A stretch of DNA of 64,000 nt from Virgibacillus dokdonensis. GTDB lineage: Bacteria > Bacillota > Bacilli > Bacillales > Amphibacillaceae. Shown in pieces: positions 39,685 through 50,890 of the stretch; the first letter of the stretch is position 1, and each line of letters begins with the position of its first letter. The stretch spans positions 1,830,814 to 1,894,813 of the forward strand of contig NZ_LT745763.1 in NCBI RefSeq assembly GCF_900166595.1, read 5' to 3'. The translations under genes and the position numbers were made by a program. The notes below the pieces were generated by a model. The model saw nothing but the letters and a program-made list of their open reading frames with translations. It had not been told where the DNA came from and searched no databases.

Positions 39685-40061
39685 AATATTTTGGAGTTTA
39701 CAAAGGAGAAAAGTTTGCGTCGGCTTTTTGATTGTCACATTCTATTCTTGTCGGGATAGTAGACGAATATAATGTTCATGCTTGTTGCCACAGTTTAGCT
39801 GTGGCTCTTCTTGTTTTAGCAAGTTTATAGATGTTTTAATAAATGAATGTTTATTTTATTTCCTACATGCTATAGGATACCCTCGTTTTTTTGATGATTA
39901 ACCTAAAAATCCTTCCACTTTTACATAACGGTTTTAAAAAGATTGTCAAAAACAAAAAAATGACATAAAAAAAATTAAAGCTTTTGTCGAATACCATGAA
40001 ACTAAAGTTGTTTTATAGTATGATATGAATAAAATATGTATGATTTTTCGGAGGCAACCAG
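39685..40061. other. Intergenic region between dgkA and era
   Basis: 377 bases where B. subtilis carries cdd. Only a hairpin, GCCACAG/CTGTGGC at 39787-39805, followed by TCTTCTTGTTTT (probable dgkA terminator), is visible, then AT-rich sequence with a TATGAT-like -10 near 40019 for era. Confidence 0.5.
39787..39817 (+). terminator. Probable terminator of the phoH-dgkA group
   Basis: Seven-bp arms GCCACAG/CTGTGGC with a 5-base loop and a broken T-rich tail. Confidence 0.55.
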
Positions 40062-40964
40062 ATGGAAAAACAATTTAAATCAGGTTTTATAGCTATTATC
40101 GGTAGACCAAATGTTGGAAAATCCACGTTTATGAATCAGGTGATCGGGCAAAAAATAGCTATTATGAGTGATAAACCACAAACAACGAGAAACAAAATTC
40201 AAGGTGTACTGACATTGCCAGACGCGCAAATGATATTTATAGACACACCAGGCATCCATAAACCGAAACATCAGCTCGGCGATTTTATGGTGAAAACCGC
40301 TATAAATACATTAAATGAGGTCGATGCCATTTTATTTATGATTAATGCAGAGGAAGGGTATGGAAAAGGAGATCAATACATTTTAGATAGACTGCAAAAG
40401 GTAGATAAGCCTGTTTATTTAATTGTAAATAAAATTGATCTTGTACACCCTGATAAACTACTCCCATTAATTGATCAATATAAAGATAAACATGATTTTA
40501 CAGAAATTATTCCTATTTCCGCTTTGCAGGGGAATAATGTAAAACATCTGTTAGAAGTGCTAAAAGATCAATTGGCAGAGGGCCCGCAGTATTATCCAGA
40601 GGATCAAATTACAGATCACCCTGAACGTTTTATTATCAGTGAGTTAATTCGTGAAAAAGTACTACAATTTACGAAAGAAGAAGTTCCTCATTCGATAGCA
40701 GTTGTTATTGAGAATATGGAACAACGCAATCATGGTAAAGTTCTTATTCAAGCAACTATTGTAACAGAAAGAAAAACACAAAAAGGCATTCTTATTGGGA
40801 AACAGGGAACGATGCTTAAAAACATTGGGAAAGCAGCCCGTAAAGATATTGAAAATCTGCTTGGTACAAGCGTGTACCTAGAACTATGGGTAAAAGTTAA
40901 AAAAGATTGGAGAAACAAGCAAAGCCAACTGCAAGAATATGGTTTCAGCAGAGATGATTATTAA
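40062..40964 (+). CDS. era: Era GTPase
   Basis: Essential GTPase that binds the 3' end of 16S rRNA in 30S maturation. G1 is [10 protein letters not shown] (about 13-22), G3 DTPG (about 60-63) and G4 NKIDL (about 124-128); the C-terminal KH domain contains [21 protein letters not shown] sequence ([20 protein letters not shown]). 300 residues, normal. GGAGG precedes the ATG. Confidence 0.97.
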   Translation: MEKQFKSGFIAIIGRPNVGKSTFMNQVIGQKIAIMSDKPQTTRNKIQGVLTLPDAQMIFIDTPGIHKPKHQLGDFMVKTAINTLNEVDAILFMINAEEGYGKGDQYILDRLQKVDKPVYLIVNKIDLVHPDKLLPLIDQYKDKHDFTEIIPISALQGNNVKHLLEVLKDQLAEGPQYYPEDQITDHPERFIISELIREKVLQFTKEEVPHSIAVVIENMEQRNHGKVLIQATIVTERKTQKGILIGKQGTMLKNIGKAARKDIENLLGTSVYLELWVKVKKDWRNKQSQLQEYGFSRDDY

Positions 40965-41131
40965 AAAAATTTGTTTCAGTACTCTTTTGCTGTAATTTTG
41001 CTAAAAGATAATTTGGAGTTATTTATAACTCCTCATACATGGTAAATATTTATACTCATTTGTTTTGCTCTTGTGGTCATTCTAAGTAGTAAGTTACATT
41101 TTCAACATTTAAAAGAAAGGTGGGGTTTCTT

Positions 41132-41275
41132 GTGATCGATCTATCCTGGAAATTATTTAGTCAAACGGGAAACATTGAAACCTATTTAATCATGAAAGAG
41201 TTAGAAAATGAACAAAACCTTCAAGAATTAGGACAACAAGATGAGAAAAATGAAACTCCGATAGAAACGAAATGA
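41132..41275 (+). CDS. yqzL: YqzL family small protein
   Basis: 47-residue protein starting MIDLSWKLFSQTGNIETYLI, which matches the YqzL family found between era and recO in B. subtilis, followed by a Glu/Gln-rich tail. Function unknown. It starts with GTG, with AAAGGTGGGG 6 bases upstream. recO begins 39 bases later, probably in the same transcript. Confidence 0.88.
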   Translation: MIDLSWKLFSQTGNIETYLIMKELENEQNLQELGQQDEKNETPIETK

Positions 41276-41314
41276 TAAGTGAATGCAGTTCTTTAGAGAA
41301 AGGTGACGCTCTAA

Positions 41315-42058
41315 TTGTTAGAAAAAATACAAGGTGTCGTATTGAAAACACGTGACTATGGAGAGAGTCATAAAATCGTTACAATATTTAGTGGAAAATT
41401 AGGGAAGCTCTCTGCGATTGCTAAAGGAGCAAAAAAACCAAAAAGTAGAATGGCTGCTGTAACGCAGCCGTTCATCTATGCGGAATTTCTTATGTATGTG
41501 AATAAAGGGTTAAGTACAATACAACAAGCAGAAATTATTGACTCTTTTCGCCCCATACGTGAAGACATTGTAAAAACAACTTACGCAGCATATCTTGCTG
41601 AACTTACAGATAAATTAGTCGAGGATAAACAGCCAGATGGATTTATTTATGAACAGTTTTTTCAAACAATGGAGTGGATTAATAGCAAAGAAGAGGCTGA
41701 TATCCCCTTAATGATGTATGAATTGAAATTATATAAAAAAGGGGGATTTGCACCCACGGTAGATTGTTGTAGTAGCTGTCATAGTGTAACGCCTCCGTTT
41801 GTGTTTTCTATTCAAGAAGCTGGTTTACTGTGTACATCATGTAGAAGTATGGACGAGCGAGCTATTGAATTACCAAAAGGAGTAGTTAAATTATTATTCA
41901 TCTTTGCAACGGTCGATTTACAACGCGTGTCAAACATTTCAGTAAAGGAACAAAATAAACAGTTGCTTAGGGAATTGTTAGACCATTATTATGATTATTA
42001 TGGTGGGTATCTTCTTAAATCAAGAAAGCTATTAAAACAAATGGATCTATTGAAATGA
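41315..42058 (+). CDS. recO: RecO, recombination mediator
   Basis: DNA repair protein that with RecR loads RecA on SSB-coated single strands. The N-terminal OB fold starts LEKIQGVVLKTRDYGESHKI, and a helical domain with a zinc site follows (CCSSCHS and CTSC, about 150-176). 247 residues. TTG start with AAAGGTGA upstream. The T-box leader of glyQS starts soon after. Confidence 0.95.
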   Translation: MLEKIQGVVLKTRDYGESHKIVTIFSGKLGKLSAIAKGAKKPKSRMAAVTQPFIYAEFLMYVNKGLSTIQQAEIIDSFRPIREDIVKTTYAAYLAELTDKLVEDKQPDGFIYEQFFQTMEWINSKEEADIPLMMYELKLYKKGGFAPTVDCCSSCHSVTPPFVFSIQEAGLLCTSCRSMDERAIELPKGVVKLLFIFATVDLQRVSNISVKEQNKQLLRELLDHYYDYYGGYLLKSRKLLKQMDLLK

Positions 42059-42111
42059 GTTGACAGCAATGAATGTTTCGCTTATTATTCATACATAGAT
42101 GATTATATATG

Positions 42112-42313
42112 GAATAAATACAAGGATGAAGAAGAGTACTTTTGCACGCTTTCCATAGCGAGCTCAGGATGGTGAAAGCTGAGCGATAGGGGTAAGAGGA
42201 AAGGAACTTCGGAGTATTTGTAATAAAGGTGGCTTTCATAAGCAAATAGGGTGGAACCGCGGCTTAACACCCCGTCCCTATGTCTTGACTATAGACATAG
42301 GGACGGGGATTTT
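42112..42313 (+). promoter_or_regulatory. T-box riboswitch of glyQ-glyS
   Basis: tRNA-sensing leader. Stem I is closed by AAATAC (42116-42121) and GTATTT (42214-42219), with the apparent specifier GGA, a glycine codon, at 42211-42213. The conserved T-box AGGGTGGAACCGCG lies at 42248-42261. The terminator is a 16-bp stem (42270-42285 with 42293-42308) followed by TTTT. Uncharged tRNA-Gly pairing with specifier and T-box would favour antitermination and glycyl-tRNA synthetase expression. The specifier assignment is my inference from stem position. Confidence 0.93.
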
Positions 42314-42344
42314 ATATTGTACTACTGTATATGGAGGAAAGATG

Positions 42345-43223
42345 ATGAATATTCAAGAGATGATCTTAACTTTGCAAAATTATTGGTCACAGCAAAATTG
42401 CATTCTTATGCAAGCCTATGACGTGGAAAAAGGAGCGGGTACTATGTCACCAATGACATTGCTACGTAGTCTTGGACCTGAACCATGGAACGTTGCTTAT
42501 GTAGAACCATCAAGACGCCCTGCGGATGGCCGTTATGGTGATAATCCAAACAGGTTATACCAACATCACCAATTTCAAGTCATTATGAAACCTTCTCCAG
42601 ATAATATCCAGGAGTTATACTTAGGTTCTCTAAGAAAATTAGGGATTAATCCGCTTGTTCATGATATACGATTTGTAGAAGACAACTGGGAAAACCCAAC
42701 CTTAGGTGCAGCTGGTCTTGGCTGGGAAGTTTGGCTTGACGGGATGGAAATTACACAATTTACGTACTTTCAGCAAATCGGAGGATTAGAAGCAAATCCT
42801 GTTGCTGTAGAACTAACGTATGGAATTGAGCGTCTCGCTTCGTATATTCAAGATAAAGATAATGTATTTGATTTAGAATGGACAAATGGCGTGACAGTCA
42901 AAGACATCTTTTTTCAACCAGAATATGAACATTCCATGTATACATTTGAAACATCTAATACGGAAATGTTATTTGAGCTTTTTACCAAATATGAGCAAGA
43001 AGCTAAAGATACGATGGAAAAAGGGTTAGTATTTCCTGCTTATGATTACGTTCTTAAATGTTCTCATACATTTAATTTGTTGGATGCCAAAGGTGTCATC
43101 TCTGTAACAGAACGTACCGGTTATATTACAAGAATTCGTAACTTAGCAAGAGGTATTGCTAAAGCGTATGTTGCTGAAAGAGAACGACTTGGCTTTCCGA
43201 TGTTAAAAAAGGAGGAACAATAA
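42345..43223 (+). CDS. glyQ: Glycyl-tRNA synthetase alpha subunit
   Basis: Catalytic class II subunit of the bacterial alpha2beta2 glycyl-tRNA synthetase. Begins [19 protein letters not shown], with [34 protein letters not shown] (motif 2 region) and [12 protein letters not shown] (motif 3). The ATG at 42345 has GGAGG 7 bases upstream and gives 292 residues; upstream in-frame codons lie in the T-box terminator. glyS follows after one base. Confidence 0.97.
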   Translation: MNIQEMILTLQNYWSQQNCILMQAYDVEKGAGTMSPMTLLRSLGPEPWNVAYVEPSRRPADGRYGDNPNRLYQHHQFQVIMKPSPDNIQELYLGSLRKLGINPLVHDIRFVEDNWENPTLGAAGLGWEVWLDGMEITQFTYFQQIGGLEANPVAVELTYGIERLASYIQDKDNVFDLEWTNGVTVKDIFFQPEYEHSMYTFETSNTEMLFELFTKYEQEAKDTMEKGLVFPAYDYVLKCSHTFNLLDAKGVISVTERTGYITRIRNLARGIAKAYVAERERLGFPMLKKEEQ

Positions 43224-43224
43224 T

Positions 43225-45306
43225 ATGGTGACAGATGCTCTATTTGAAATTGGACTGGAAGAAATGCCGGCTCGTTTCATTGATGATGCAGAAAAACAAT
43301 TAAATGACAAAACAGTAGCATGGCTAAAAAGCTTGCGCATTCCTTATAAAAATTTAGCGACCTTTTCCACACCAAGACGTTTGGCAGTTTTTATTGAAGG
43401 GCTTAGTGAACAACAAACAACGATTAAAGAAGAAGTGAAAGGCCCGGCAGAAAAAATTGCTAAAGATGAATCTGGTAATTGGACAAAAGCAGCGATTGGC
43501 TTTACAAAAGGGCAAGGCAAGACAACAAATGATATTTATACAAAACCTGTCAATGGCACTACATATATTTTTGTGCAAAAGCATATTGAAGGAAACAATA
43601 CATTCGACCTCCTGCCAGGTTTTAAAGACATCATTCTGTCCATTAACTTTGGCAAGAATATGCGCTGGGGAGCACAAACAATGCGTTATGCTAGGCCGAT
43701 ACGTTGGCTGGTCGGCTTATGCGGTTCAACGGTGGTTCCTTTTGAAGTTGCTCATGTAAAAAGCAGTAATATGACATATGGCCATCGTTTTTTAGGAACG
43801 AAAATAGCCATTAATAACCCAAAGCAATATGAAGAAAAATTACTACAGCAATTTGTAATAGCAGATGCAAAAAAGCGCGAAGCAGCTATATTACAAGGAA
43901 TTCATCAATTAGAGCAAGAGCATTCGGTGCATATTCCTATTGATCATGAACTATTGCATGAAGTTCGTAATTTAGTGGAATATCCTCAAGCTTTTTTAGG
44001 CTCATTTGAACATGCATTTTTATCCATACCTGAGGAAGTATTAATTATCTCCATGAAAGAGCATCAACGCTATTTCCCTGTTCGTACGAATACTGGAGGG
44101 GAGTTATTACCTCATTTCGTTGGCATACGTAACGGAGACGACACTTCATTAGAGACAGTAATAAAAGGAAATGAAAAAGTATTACATGCTCGCTTATCTG
44201 ATGCTGCTTTTTTCTACGAGGAAGATCGTAAGCGTTCTTTGAGCGATTTTTTAACAAAGCTAGAACGAGTTGTATTTCAAGAAGATTTAGGGACCATTTA
44301 TGAAAAAGTAGAACGTGTCATTATATTAACTCGTTTAATTAGTCAGCATCTTGAACTACCTGAGTCAGATATTAATCGTGCTGTTCGTGCTGCTGAATTA
44401 AGTAAATTTGATTTAACCACTAGTATGGTAAATGAATTTACTGAATTGCAAGGGGTTATGGGAGAAAAATATGCTGTTTTTTATGGCGAAGACGCAATTG
44501 TTGCTCAAGCAATTAGAGAACATTACTTACCAAAATCCGCCAACGGCGTTTTGCCTGAAACTATCACAGGAACAATTGTTAGTATGGCAGATAAATTAGA
44601 TACGATAGCAGGTTGTATTTCTGTAGGATTATTACCGACAGGATCTCATGATCCTTATGGGTTACGTCGTCAAGCAATTGGTGTATTACGGATGTTACTT
44701 ACAAATAAATGGAACATAACCGTAGAAAAGCTTATTGAGCTTACCTTGCAAGTATATGCTACATCCAAAGTAAAGCTAGAAAATCAAAGTGAAGCTGCTA
44801 CTATCATTAACGACTTCTTTTTACATCGTGCTACTTATATCTTTAAAGAAGCGGGAATTGAGCCAGATATCATTCACGCTGTATTACATCAGGATATTGG
44901 CAACTTTACGCACAGTTTAGCAAAAGCAGAATTATTATCAGTCAAACGAAATGATGATAAATTCAAATTATCACAGGAAGCTTTTGTGCGTGTATTAAAT
45001 TTAGCTCAAAAAGCATCATCTAAATTAATTGATCCAGATGTATTGCACACAGAATCTGAAAAAGCGTTATACGATAAATATTGTCATATCCAGGAAGGGT
45101 TTCGGAATTCAAGTGGAGAAGCTGGAGAAGAATTAAAACTTTTGGAGCAATTGACGGATCCGATTCACCAATTTTTTGAACAAAATATGGTAATGGTAGA
45201 TGATGAAGAAATCCGTAATAATCGGTTGGCGCTTTTGTACCAAATCGGTCAGCTTATTTATAACTATGCTGATGTAACAAAAATTGAATGGAAACAAAGC
45301 TTTTAA
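43225..45306 (+). CDS. glyS: Glycyl-tRNA synthetase beta subunit
   Basis: tRNA-binding subunit of glycyl-tRNA synthetase. The signature FEIGLEEMPARFIDDAEKQL is at the N-terminus, followed by FSTPRRLAVFIEG, KNMRWG and a central HD-like domain; GSHDPYGLRRQAIGVLR and a C-terminal anticodon-binding region complete it. 693 residues. GGAGG of the glyQ end serves as ribosome site. Cotranscribed with glyQ under the T-box. Confidence 0.97.
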   Translation: MVTDALFEIGLEEMPARFIDDAEKQLNDKTVAWLKSLRIPYKNLATFSTPRRLAVFIEGLSEQQTTIKEEVKGPAEKIAKDESGNWTKAAIGFTKGQGKTTNDIYTKPVNGTTYIFVQKHIEGNNTFDLLPGFKDIILSINFGKNMRWGAQTMRYARPIRWLVGLCGSTVVPFEVAHVKSSNMTYGHRFLGTKIAINNPKQYEEKLLQQFVIADAKKREAAILQGIHQLEQEHSVHIPIDHELLHEVRNLVEYPQAFLGSFEHAFLSIPEEVLIISMKEHQRYFPVRTNTGGELLPHFVGIRNGDDTSLETVIKGNEKVLHARLSDAAFFYEEDRKRSLSDFLTKLERVVFQEDLGTIYEKVERVIILTRLISQHLELPESDINRAVRAAELSKFDLTTSMVNEFTELQGVMGEKYAVFYGEDAIVAQAIREHYLPKSANGVLPETITGTIVSMADKLDTIAGCISVGLLPTGSHDPYGLRRQAIGVLRMLLTNKWNITVEKLIELTLQVYATSKVKLENQSEAATIINDFFLHRATYIFKEAGIEPDIIHAVLHQDIGNFTHSLAKAELLSVKRNDDKFKLSQEAFVRVLNLAQKASSKLIDPDVLHTESEKALYDKYCHIQEGFRNSSGEAGEELKLLEQLTDPIHQFFEQNMVMVDDEEIRNNRLALLYQIGQLIYNYADVTKIEWKQSF

Positions 45307-45456
45307 TAAAAGGATACAGTGAATTTCTTCTCTGGTGTTGTTTTTGGGCGCAGTATTGTAATTCCTTTCGCTTGATAAGTATCGGATTTATTTCTCATTC
45401 TGTATCGATTCAACTATAATGGACATAGGTTTACATCGTCTTTAGGTGGTGAAGTC

Positions 45457-46086
45457 ATGGAATTATCAAGTAGACAAGAAGAAATAATTGAAATTGTAAA
45501 AGAAAACGGCCCGATAACGGGGGAGAATATCGCTGAGCGTCTTCACTTAACAAGGGCTACATTACGTCCAGACTTGGCAATTTTAACAATGGCAGGTTTT
45601 TTAGATGCAAGACCCCGTGTGGGGTATTTTTATACTGGTAAAACAGGAAATGAATTATTAACAGAGCAGATTAAAAAAATTAGAGTATATGAATATCAAC
45701 ATGTCCCTATTGTTGTAAAAGAGAGCGTTTCGGTATACGATGCGATCTCAACGATGTTCTTAGAAGATGTAGGGACCCTTTTCGTAGTTGATGATCAGTC
45801 GTGTTTAACAGGCGTACTATCGCGAAAAGATTTACTTCGCGCAAGCATTGGAAAACAAGATTTAAATGCTTTACCTGTACATATCATTATGACACGAATG
45901 CCTAATATAACAGTATGTCAAAAAGATGATTTGTTGGTAGAAGTTGCTCAAAACTTGATTAGTAAACAAATTGATGGTATACCTGTCGTGAAAAAAACAA
46001 AGTCTGGATTGGAAGTTGTTGGAAGAGTTACAAAAACAACAATTACAAAAGCTTTTGTTGAATTGGTTATGGAAGACCACATTTAA
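45457..46086 (+). CDS. ccpN: CcpN (YqzB), CBS-domain repressor of gluconeogenesis
   Basis: Transcription repressor with an N-terminal HTH (ENIAERLHLTRATLRPDLAI, about 23-42) and two CBS domains (about 75-135 and 140-205) that sense ATP/ADP. In B. subtilis CcpN represses gapB and pckA and the small RNA gene sr1 under glycolytic conditions, which fits its neighbour ppsR 20 bases downstream. 209 residues. TAGGTGGTG lies upstream of the ATG. Confidence 0.93.
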   Translation: MELSSRQEEIIEIVKENGPITGENIAERLHLTRATLRPDLAILTMAGFLDARPRVGYFYTGKTGNELLTEQIKKIRVYEYQHVPIVVKESVSVYDAISTMFLEDVGTLFVVDDQSCLTGVLSRKDLLRASIGKQDLNALPVHIIMTRMPNITVCQKDDLLVEVAQNLISKQIDGIPVVKKTKSGLEVVGRVTKTTITKAFVELVMEDHI

Positions 46087-46109
46087 AAGGGTGAGAGAGG
46101 AGTATTTTG

Positions 46110-46910
46110 ATGTTTATGCAACCTGTATATGTTTTATCCGATTCTGTAGGGGAGACAGCTGAGTTAGTCATTAAGGCAGGCTTAAGTCAGTTTAATCACG
46201 GAACATATAAAATTCAACGTATACCCTATGTAGAAGACAAAAAAACAATCGATGAAGCTTTACAACTCGCTGTAGAAAGTAAAGGGCTCATTGGTTTTAC
46301 ACTTGTTGATCCTATTCTAAGGAACTATGTAAATGAACGTGCCAAACAAATGAACCTTGAAGCTATTGACATCATGGGCCCGGTGTTAAAATCCATGGAA
46401 CGTGTTTTTGAACATGCACCGCGAATGGAAGCAGGGCTAGTCCATAAGCTTGATGAAGACTATTTTAAGCGGGTAGAGGCAATTGAATTTGCGGTAAAGT
46501 ATGACGATGGGCGTGATTCGAGAGGAATTGCTAGAGCAGACATTGTTCTAATCGGGGTATCTAGAACATCTAAAACTCCTCTATCACAATATTTGGCTCA
46601 TAAACGCTTAAAAGTTGCCAACGTACCGATTGTACCAGAAGTCGATCCTCCAGAAGAATTGTTTGAAGTGGATGCTTCAAAATGTATCGGATTACGTATA
46701 AGCGCTGATAAGCTGTATGAAATACGTAAAGAAAGGCTTCGTGCTTTAGGTTTAGGAGATCAGGCAACATATGCGAATATGGAACGTATTCATAAAGAAC
46801 TGGCGTATTTTGATAAAATTGTTGATAAAATTGGTTGTAAAGTCATCGATGTATCAAATAAAGCTGTTGAGGAAACGGCTAACAGTATTAGACAAATCGT
46901 AAAAAAATAA
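46110..46910 (+). CDS. ppsR: PpsR/YqfL family regulatory kinase-phosphorylase (DUF299)
   Basis: Bifunctional ADP-dependent serine/threonine kinase and pyrophosphate-forming phosphatase family that controls PEP synthase or pyruvate phosphate dikinase; B. subtilis YqfL modulates CcpN. The P-loop-like [15 protein letters not shown] lies near 151-165, and [14 protein letters not shown] is at the N-terminus. 266 residues from the ATG at 46110, which has AGGAG 7 bases upstream; a TTG just before is less likely. The target enzyme is not in the window. Confidence 0.92.
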   Translation: MFMQPVYVLSDSVGETAELVIKAGLSQFNHGTYKIQRIPYVEDKKTIDEALQLAVESKGLIGFTLVDPILRNYVNERAKQMNLEAIDIMGPVLKSMERVFEHAPRMEAGLVHKLDEDYFKRVEAIEFAVKYDDGRDSRGIARADIVLIGVSRTSKTPLSQYLAHKRLKVANVPIVPEVDPPEELFEVDASKCIGLRISADKLYEIRKERLRALGLGDQATYANMERIHKELAYFDKIVDKIGCKVIDVSNKAVEETANSIRQIVKK

Positions 46911-46911
46911 C

Positions 46912-46938
46912 GGAGAAAGTACATACTCTCCTTTTTTT
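46912..46938 (+). terminator. Terminator of ccpN-ppsR
   Basis: GGAGA/TCTCC arms with an inner GTA/TAC pair and TTTTTTT tail, directly after the ppsR stop. Confidence 0.75.
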
Positions 46939-47916
46939 GTTTTAACAGATCAAAATGAATGAACATCCTAGCCTTCCATGAACAAGCGCATTTTCTGTAT
47001 TCTGTGGCAACCTAAGGTGCTTACGTATTTTACTACAACGAAATTTTAAATTGCAGAGTTGCGCAAACAAAAGCTTAAAATTTTTCTTGCCTAAAGGCGC
47101 ATAATCACCTTTCTTCATAGGGTCTTCTGCGGTTTCTACTGATTATGATTACTACAGTTGGGACTATCATAGTTTGACATCACGTTTCAAATATTGATTT
47201 CTTTTGTAAGAGTAAAAAACAAAATTAAGACATATATGATTAAGAAGTACTTGGAATGGAAAGAATTAAATTTTAGAAGTGTTTTGCTGGCATTAATTAG
47301 TGGTATATATTATAATAATGTTTTGTGTTATAGGTATATAGTGTTTTTTGTACTATTGGAAAGTATACAATTTCTAGGCTTTATCGTATAAGCAAAACGA
47401 TGGCGTTTTATCGCCAGAAAGACTTGGCGATAGCCAAGTTTTTCTAATGCATGTTCCTTAAAGGGGACAATAATCTCTTGCGCATAAAGTTTTTGAAAAC
47501 TCTTGAACATACAAAATCAGTTTTCCCTATGTATTCATAGAGGTTGATGGTCGACAAAATATAACATGTTTAGTGTTTTTTATTTAAAACAGACAATTCA
47601 AGTTGGGTTGGTTTTTGAGAATTTTGTATGACGAGATAAGTTATATTTTGATTCGAATGTACTAAAATTATCTCCTTAAAAGCAGGAATTCATAACTTAA
47701 ATATAGAATAGTTTAGTGAAGAGCAAAAGCATATTTTAAATTCGTAGATGTTGTCCATAACAGAACTGATGGCTACCTTTCTATGGGAAATGTGTATTAA
47801 TGTGTTTTTAAATATTGCTTGTATAGGTGAATTTTTTAAGAAAAGAAAAAAATATATGTCGAAATAAAAGGATTTTTATCATGAAAAGCGAATATGTAAT
47901 AGCATGGTGATATTTT
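46939..47916. other. Gene-free stretch upstream of dnaG
   Basis: Nearly 1 kb. It contains a dispersed repeat (47354-47448). A 58-codon minus-strand open frame (46942-47118, MKKGDYAPLGKKNF...) has no good ribosome site. A plus-strand frame at 47194-47391 runs into the repeat and is probably chance. The inverted pair AAATTTTAA/TTAAAATTT lies near 47041-47085. B. subtilis has yqxD at this place; I find no trace of it. Confidence 0.5.
47354..47448 (+). repeat. Dispersed intergenic repeat, well-preserved copy before dnaG
   Basis: TATTGGAAAGTATACAATTT, then TTTATCGTATAAGCAAAACG, TATCGCCAGAAAGACTTGGC and GATAGCCAAGTTTTTCTAAT. The GACTTGGC/GCCAAGTT hairpin with a 4-base loop and TTTTTCT tail is intact. 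Confidence 0.85.
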
Positions 47917-49734
47917 ATGGCTAATCAAATTCCTGAAGCATTAATTGAAGAGATTCGTAAGGCGAATGATATTGTTGATATAATAGGCGATTATGTCCAG
48001 CTAAAAAAACAAGGAAGAAACTATTTTGGATTATGCCCATTTCATGGTGAAAAGACGCCATCTTTTTCTGTGACGCAAGACAAGCAAATTTTTCACTGTT
48101 TTGGCTGTGGTAAAGGTGGCAATGTAGTCACTTTTTTAATGGAGATAGAGAGCTTTTCTTTTTACGAAGCTATCCAGTTTTTAGCTGAACGTAGCGAAAT
48201 TTCATTGCCTCAAAGTATTCAAAGTCAAAAGGATACTAATTTATCTAAAGAAACGCAAGATATGCTATCTGCACATGAATGGTTGACGAAATTATATCAT
48301 CATTTATTACGCTTTACAAAAGAAGGAAAGGAAGGTTATGCGTATTTAAAAGATAGAGGGATAGATGAGGAAGCAGCAGATATTTTCCAGCTAGGCTTTA
48401 GCCCCATTGCCGATCATCTAACAGTCGAGTTCTTGAAAAAGAAAGGTTTTCATGAACAATTACTTGTAAAAGCAGGCTTGCTTCAGATGAATGAAGCTGG
48501 GCATGCCTCCGATCGTTTTCGTGGTAGAATTATTTTTCCTATTCGAAATCATTTAGGAAAGACAGTTGCCTTTGGAGGACGTGCAGTTGGCGATTATAAA
48601 CCTAAATATATAAATAGTCCTGAAAGTGAATTGTTCCACAAAGGAAAATTATTATATAATTTTGACCTGGCAAAAAGGTACATTCGTAAAGAAGACGAAG
48701 TGGTTTTATTAGAAGGCCAAATGGATGTCATAGCTGCCCATCAAGCGGGGGTTCGTAATGCGGTAGCTACGCTTGGCACAGCCTTAACAGAATTCCAAGC
48801 TAAGCTGTTAAAACGTTATGTAAACAACGTCATTATTTGCTACGATGGAGATCGTGCTGGGCTAGATGCTGCTTATAAAGCTGCTGTCATATTACGCCAA
48901 TGTGGATGCGAAGTAAGAGTTGCATACCTACAAGCAAATATGGATCCTGACAGTTTTATTCGCATGCATGGAGGACAAGCTTTTATTGATGAGGTCATTA
49001 AAGCTAGCGATACATTTATAACTTTTTATATGCGATTTTTAAAAAAGGATTATCAACTAAATCTAGAAGCTGACCGTATACAATATGTTGAGAAAGTCCT
49101 AAAGCAGATTGCAACGATTGACAGCTCTATAGAACGGGAATATTACCTAAAAGAGTTGAGTAATGAATTTGAAATATCTATGGAAGCTCTCATGGATGAA
49201 ATTTCAGGTTATCAAGAAATGTTTGCTATAAATAAGGATAATCAACAAAAGAACAGATATACTAGTAGTACAGTATGGAATAAGGTGAGATCGAAATTAT
49301 TGCCAGCATTTCATAATGCAGAACGGCAATTAATTGCATATATGTTACAAGACGTAAGTATAGCTGAAAAGGTACAAGAAAAAATTGGAGCAAGTTTTCA
49401 TATAGATGCACATAAAATTATTGCTACCTATTTATATGCTTTTTATGAAGAAGGAAATGCCCCTAATGTCAGTTTGTTTTTAGAAAGGATAACAGATACA
49501 AATTTGCAACAGGAAATAACAGAGATAGCAATGTTACCATTACAAGAAAATATAAGTGACAAACAACTTAATGATTACGTCCATACGATTATAGCTAAGC
49601 AAACGGATAAAGTGACGATACAATCATTACGAGAGCAACAAAAGGAAGCAGAAAAACAGAATGACCCAATAAAGGCAGCGCAAATTGCCAAACAAATTAT
49701 TGAATTGAATCATCAGTTGAAGCATACAAATTGA
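47917..49734 (+). CDS. dnaG: DNA primase
   Basis: Synthesises RNA primers for replication. CHC2 zinc-binding domain with C40, H43, C61 and C64 ([13 protein letters not shown]...CFGCG), TOPRIM catalytic domain with [12 protein letters not shown] (about 264-275) and CYDGDRAG (about 308-315), and a C-terminal helicase-binding domain. 605 residues, normal. A GGTGAT ribosome site precedes the ATG. It forms the macromolecular-synthesis operon with rpoD, 31 bases downstream. Confidence 0.97.
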   Translation: MANQIPEALIEEIRKANDIVDIIGDYVQLKKQGRNYFGLCPFHGEKTPSFSVTQDKQIFHCFGCGKGGNVVTFLMEIESFSFYEAIQFLAERSEISLPQSIQSQKDTNLSKETQDMLSAHEWLTKLYHHLLRFTKEGKEGYAYLKDRGIDEEAADIFQLGFSPIADHLTVEFLKKKGFHEQLLVKAGLLQMNEAGHASDRFRGRIIFPIRNHLGKTVAFGGRAVGDYKPKYINSPESELFHKGKLLYNFDLAKRYIRKEDEVVLLEGQMDVIAAHQAGVRNAVATLGTALTEFQAKLLKRYVNNVIICYDGDRAGLDAAYKAAVILRQCGCEVRVAYLQANMDPDSFIRMHGGQAFIDEVIKASDTFITFYMRFLKKDYQLNLEADRIQYVEKVLKQIATIDSSIEREYYLKELSNEFEISMEALMDEISGYQEMFAINKDNQQKNRYTSSTVWNKVRSKLLPAFHNAERQLIAYMLQDVSIAEKVQEKIGASFHIDAHKIIATYLYAFYEEGNAPNVSLFLERITDTNLQQEITEIAMLPLQENISDKQLNDYVHTIIAKQTDKVTIQSLREQQKEAEKQNDPIKAAQIAKQIIELNHQLKHTN

Positions 49735-49765
49735 TTTTATTGTAACTCTGGAAGGAGGGGGACTC

Positions 49766-50890
49766 ATGGCTGAAAATAAACCTTCGCAAACGAAGGAAAG
49801 TGAACTTGAGCAAACTTTAGAACAAGCAAAGGATCAACTGGTTGAAATTGGTAAAAAACGTGGTGTTCTTGCTTACGAAGAAATAGCCGATAAATTATCT
49901 AATTTCACAATAGAGTCTGATCATATGGATGAATTTTATGAGTACCTAGGAGATCAGGGGGTCGAAGTAATTGGTGAATCAGAAGAAGACCCTACGATGC
50001 AACAAATTGCAAAAGAAGAAGAATTCAATCTAAACGACCTTAGTGTACCACTAGGTATTAAAATAAATGATCCTGTACGTATGTATTTGAAAGAAATTGG
50101 GCGTGTTGATTTATTGTCAGCAGCTGAAGAAATTGATTTGGCAACAAGGATAGAACAAGGAGACGAAGAAGCTAAACGCCGTCTTGCTGAAGCGAATCTT
50201 CGTTTAGTTGTCAGCATCGCAAAACGTTACGTAGGACGCGGTATGTTGTTTTTAGACTTAATTCAAGAAGGAAACATGGGACTTATTAAAGCTGTGGAAA
50301 AATTTGATCACCGAAAAGGATTTAAATTTAGTACCTATGCTACATGGTGGATAAGGCAAGCAATTACAAGAGCGATAGCTGATCAAGCTAGAACTATTCG
50401 AATTCCAGTGCATATGGTTGAGACAATCAACAAATTAATTCGCGTCCAAAGACAATTGTTACAAGACCTAGGTAGAGAGCCAACACCTGAAGAGATTGGA
50501 GAAGAAATGGAACTTTCTCCGGATAAAGTACGAGATATTTTAAAAATTGCTCAGGAACCAGTCTCATTAGAAACCCCTATTGGCGAGGAAGATGACTCAC
50601 ATTTAGGTGATTTTATTGAAGATCAAGAGGCTGTCTCACCTTCTGATCATGCGTCCTATGAACTGCTCAAAGAACAACTTGAAGATGTACTAGATACGCT
50701 AACAGACCGCGAAGAAAATGTTCTTAGGTTACGCTTCGGTTTAGATGACGGTCGTACTAGAACTTTAGAAGAAGTTGGCAAAGTTTTTGGGGTAACCCGT
50801 GAAAGAATTCGTCAAATTGAAGCAAAAGCTTTACGTAAATTAAGACACCCTAGCAGAAGCAAGCGATTAAAAGATTTTCTAGACCAATAA
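49766..50890 (+). CDS. rpoD: RNA polymerase primary sigma factor (sigma-A)
   Basis: Housekeeping sigma factor. An acidic region 1.1 is followed by region 1.2 ([20 protein letters not shown]), region 2 ([40 protein letters not shown]), region 3 and region 4.2 ([20 protein letters not shown]). 374 residues. GGAGGGGG precedes the ATG. The sigma-A type promoters noted in the window are the sites it would use. Confidence 0.97.
   Translation: MAENKPSQTKESELEQTLEQAKDQLVEIGKKRGVLAYEEIADKLSNFTIESDHMDEFYEYLGDQGVEVIGESEEDPTMQQIAKEEEFNLNDLSVPLGIKINDPVRMYLKEIGRVDLLSAAEEIDLATRIEQGDEEAKRRLAEANLRLVVSIAKRYVGRGMLFLDLIQEGNMGLIKAVEKFDHRKGFKFSTYATWWIRQAITRAIADQARTIRIPVHMVETINKLIRVQRQLLQDLGREPTPEEIGEEMELSPDKVRDILKIAQEPVSLETPIGEEDDSHLGDFIEDQEAVSPSDHASYELLKEQLEDVLDTLTDREENVLRLRFGLDDGRTRTLEEVGKVFGVTRERIRQIEAKALRKLRHPSRSKRLKDFLDQ

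Noticed and set aside
47194..47391. 65-codon plus-strand frame before dnaG
   Set aside because: Lacks a ribosome site and its 3' part reads into the dispersed repeat.
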